The notes beneath the pieces were generated by a model. That model saw only the letters and a list, made by a program, of their open reading frames with translations. It ran no database searches and had not been told where the DNA came from. From Shewanella sp. MTB7 (GTDB lineage: Bacteria; Pseudomonadota; Gammaproteobacteria; Enterobacterales; Shewanellaceae), in contig NZ_CP085636.1 in assembly GCF_027571385.1 (NCBI RefSeq), forward strand, positions 248,001 to 312,000: a DNA stretch of 64,000 bases. Direction: 5' to 3'. The position numbers and the translations under genes are program-made. This document shows positions 62,624 to 64,000 of the stretch, in pieces. The first letter of the stretch is position 1. Every line of letters starts with the position of its first letter.

Positions 62624-64000
62624 TTAGAAATGTACCTTCACGCCGGCGTAATACTCGCGACCCGTTAGGTTAAAAGCACTTCCGTTAGTAAGTGTTCCTG
62701 CCTGTTGATACTTGTGGTTTGCAGTGAGTTCTTGAGGCTGCACATCAAACATATTGTTTACCCCAATGAATAGGTTGGTTGATTCTAAAATGTTGTAACT
62801 AAAACGTAAGTCGTTATAAATTGCGGAATCTATGCTGTTAAGTTCTTCAGTCATATTGCTATTATCGTTACGGTCTTTGGTTTCATCCCAGTAACGTAAC
62901 TGCCAGTAGACATTGAAGCTCTCTAAGGTGTAGGAGGTGTTAATATTAAATCTAAGATCTGGGTACATTATCTCCCCGGCAAGACTTTGAGTGTCGCCAC
63001 TCTCTATACCTGTAATGTCATATTTTCCGAGAATGTTTGCGCTTAGGCCAACGTATAGCTCGCCATTGCCTAGCCCTGTTTCATAGGCAACTTCTACATC
63101 AAACCCACTGGTTTCAATTTTGTTTTCGTTGCCGGAAGCTGAATTGACTTCCAGTGCAGCCCCTGAGCGGCCATCGCGTACTACATTGCCGCCACATAAA
63201 GGATCAAATTGACTTGGGTTGGCTGAGTAGCAGCGATCTAAGATCACGGTACGGTCTGTATTGGTAATCGCGTTGTCTATCTCAATATCATAGTAATCAA
63301 CGGAGACTGAAAGACCATCAAGGAACTCAGGTGTAAAAATAGCACCTAAGGTTATGGTGTCTGCGGTCTCCTCTTTTACGTCCGGAGAGCCAACCAAAAG
63401 ACCGGAAGTATTCTGTTGTTCTACCTGAGTTAAAGTAAATGAACCGTCAGTGTTGATACGGTTTTGTATTGCTGCAATCGAACGGCAGTTTTCAGCAATA
63501 TTTCCGCTGGAGCTATTATCGATACCATCACAAGGATCGAAAACGAAGGCGGCTGTTGCGGTTCCTCCTGCAAATAGGTCGCTGACATTGGGGGCGCGTA
63601 CTGCCGTAGCGATTGCACCACGGAAACGGAGTGATTCATGTACTGGAGCATTGAAGCCAACTGTCCAGTTGGTGATACTTCCGACAGAAGAGTAGTTACC
63701 AACACGGACAGCAAAGTCTAAGTTGAGTTGCTCAATAATAGGAACATGGAGTTCTGCAAAGGCGTCAACGACATCGAATGAACCTTGAGTTTTCGCAATC
63801 TTTGCTCCTCGAACAATCCCTGCCTGGCGCAGTGGATCTGGTGTCTCTTTACCCTCCTCTTTACGGTATTCAATACCGAGGGCAAAACCCAAAGAGTCAA
63901 CATCATCGCTGAAAGCAAAATCTATATCTCCAGCAACAATCGCTGTTACAACAGTTTGCTCAACTGTCCCTGATAGATTGGTATCAGCGGCAAGATAGTC
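62624..64000 (-). CDS. TonB-dependent receptor, 5' end outside window
   Basis: At least 458 residues; the frame stays open to base 64000 (upstream of the internal Met at 63892 it reads ...VEQTVVTAIVAGDIDFAFSD). Visible text is the outer-membrane barrel: RGAIATAVRAPNVSDLFAGG, CSANPSQFDPLCGG (cysteine-rich extracellular loop typical of glycan TBDRs), NLFIGVNNMFDVQP and terminal Phe. The plug and TonB box are outside. Beside nagA and nanA, it probably imports a sialylated or GlcNAc-containing glycan. Confidence 0.9.
   Translation of the reverse strand, partial: DYLAADTNLSGTVEQTVVTAIVAGDIDFAFSDDVDSLGFALGIEYRKEEGKETPDPLRQAGIVRGAKIAKTQGSFDVVDAFAELHVPIIEQLNLDFAVRVGNYSSVGSITNWTVGFNAPVHESLRFRGAIATAVRAPNVSDLFAGGTATAAFVFDPCDGIDNSSSGNIAENCRSIAAIQNRINTDGSFTLTQVEQQNTSGLLVGSPDVKEETADTITLGAIFTPEFLDGLSVSVDYYDIEIDNAITNTDRTVILDRCYSANPSQFDPLCGGNVVRDGRSGAALEVNSASGNENKIETSGFDVEVAYETGLGNGELYVGLSANILGKYDITGIESGDTQSLAGEIMYPDLRFNINTSYTLESFNVYWQLRYWDETKDRNDNSNMTEELNSIDSAIYNDLRFSYNILESTNLFIGVNNMFDVQPQELTANHKYQQAGTLTNGSAFNLTGREYYAGVKVHF

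Overview
The window is about 64 kb of a gammaproteobacterial chromosome, almost certainly a marine Shewanella. Pointers are a mutM-moaA-mobB/moeA-mobA-tupCBA block next to a sigma-54 two-component system, a ryhB-type locus just beyond the kinase gene, then menF, gorA, prlC and envZ/ompR, with protein families and AT-leaning codon use typical of that genus. This assignment rests on recognised families and remembered gene order, not on a database search. No rRNA, tRNA or CRISPR array was seen.

Layout. (1) 1-1640: 3' part of mutM, a small membrane-anchored protein, and a secreted-protein gene whose 3' end runs into a repeat. (2) 1640-4112: a lone family-4 glycosyltransferase between copies of a noncoding repeat. 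(3) 4113-9854: minus-strand operon tupA-tupB-tupC-mobA-mobB/moeA-moaA, which imports tungstate/molybdate and builds molybdenum cofactor. A good sigma-54 promoter precedes tupA, and divergent to it lie an NtrC-type regulator and its histidine kinase (10136-13690). (4) 13718-14248: two tandem RyhB-like small RNAs, each with its own Fur box, promoter and terminator. (5) 14264-17966: GNAT acetyltransferase, YhhQ-type transporter, periplasmic binding protein, menF. (6) 18357-21993: ECF transporter (fused ATPases, T and S components) with a TiaS-like protein and a tiny cysteine-pair protein. (7) 22220-25595: HD-GYP phosphodiesterase, PqiA-like protein, small membrane protein, YeiH-type exporter.

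(8) 25723-32674: a divergent catabolic cluster. One side has a YheO/DauR-type regulator, ridA and diaminopropionate ammonia-lyase. The other has an M24 hydrolase, an EutA-like racemase/isomerase, an EamA transporter and an M20 amidohydrolase. It looks like a pathway that opens a cyclic or N-acylated diamino acid and ends at pyruvate and ammonia. (9) 33179-36968: TetR-like regulator, periplasmic cupin, DUF3299-like protein and lipoprotein in gene-poor AT-rich DNA. (10) 37068-45237: rarD remnant, gorA, two envelope proteins, prlC, thioesterase, GST, LysR regulator. (11) 45626-55003: a 2477-residue secreted SpvB/FG-GAP/RHS polymorphic toxin with a distinct C-terminal tip and adjacent immunity gene, followed by decayed REP-associated transposase sequences. 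(12) 55381-59031: peroxiredoxin, outer-membrane protein, envZ, ompR. (13) 59514-64000: sialic acid/amino-sugar catabolism: nanR-like regulator, nanA, nagA and a TonB-dependent receptor cut by the window end.

The most noteworthy points are the duplicated RyhB-like RNAs, the ECF/TiaS-like cluster, the diaminopropionate-type catabolic cluster, the sigma-54 control of tungstate uptake, and the RHS toxin/immunity locus with its transposase graveyard.
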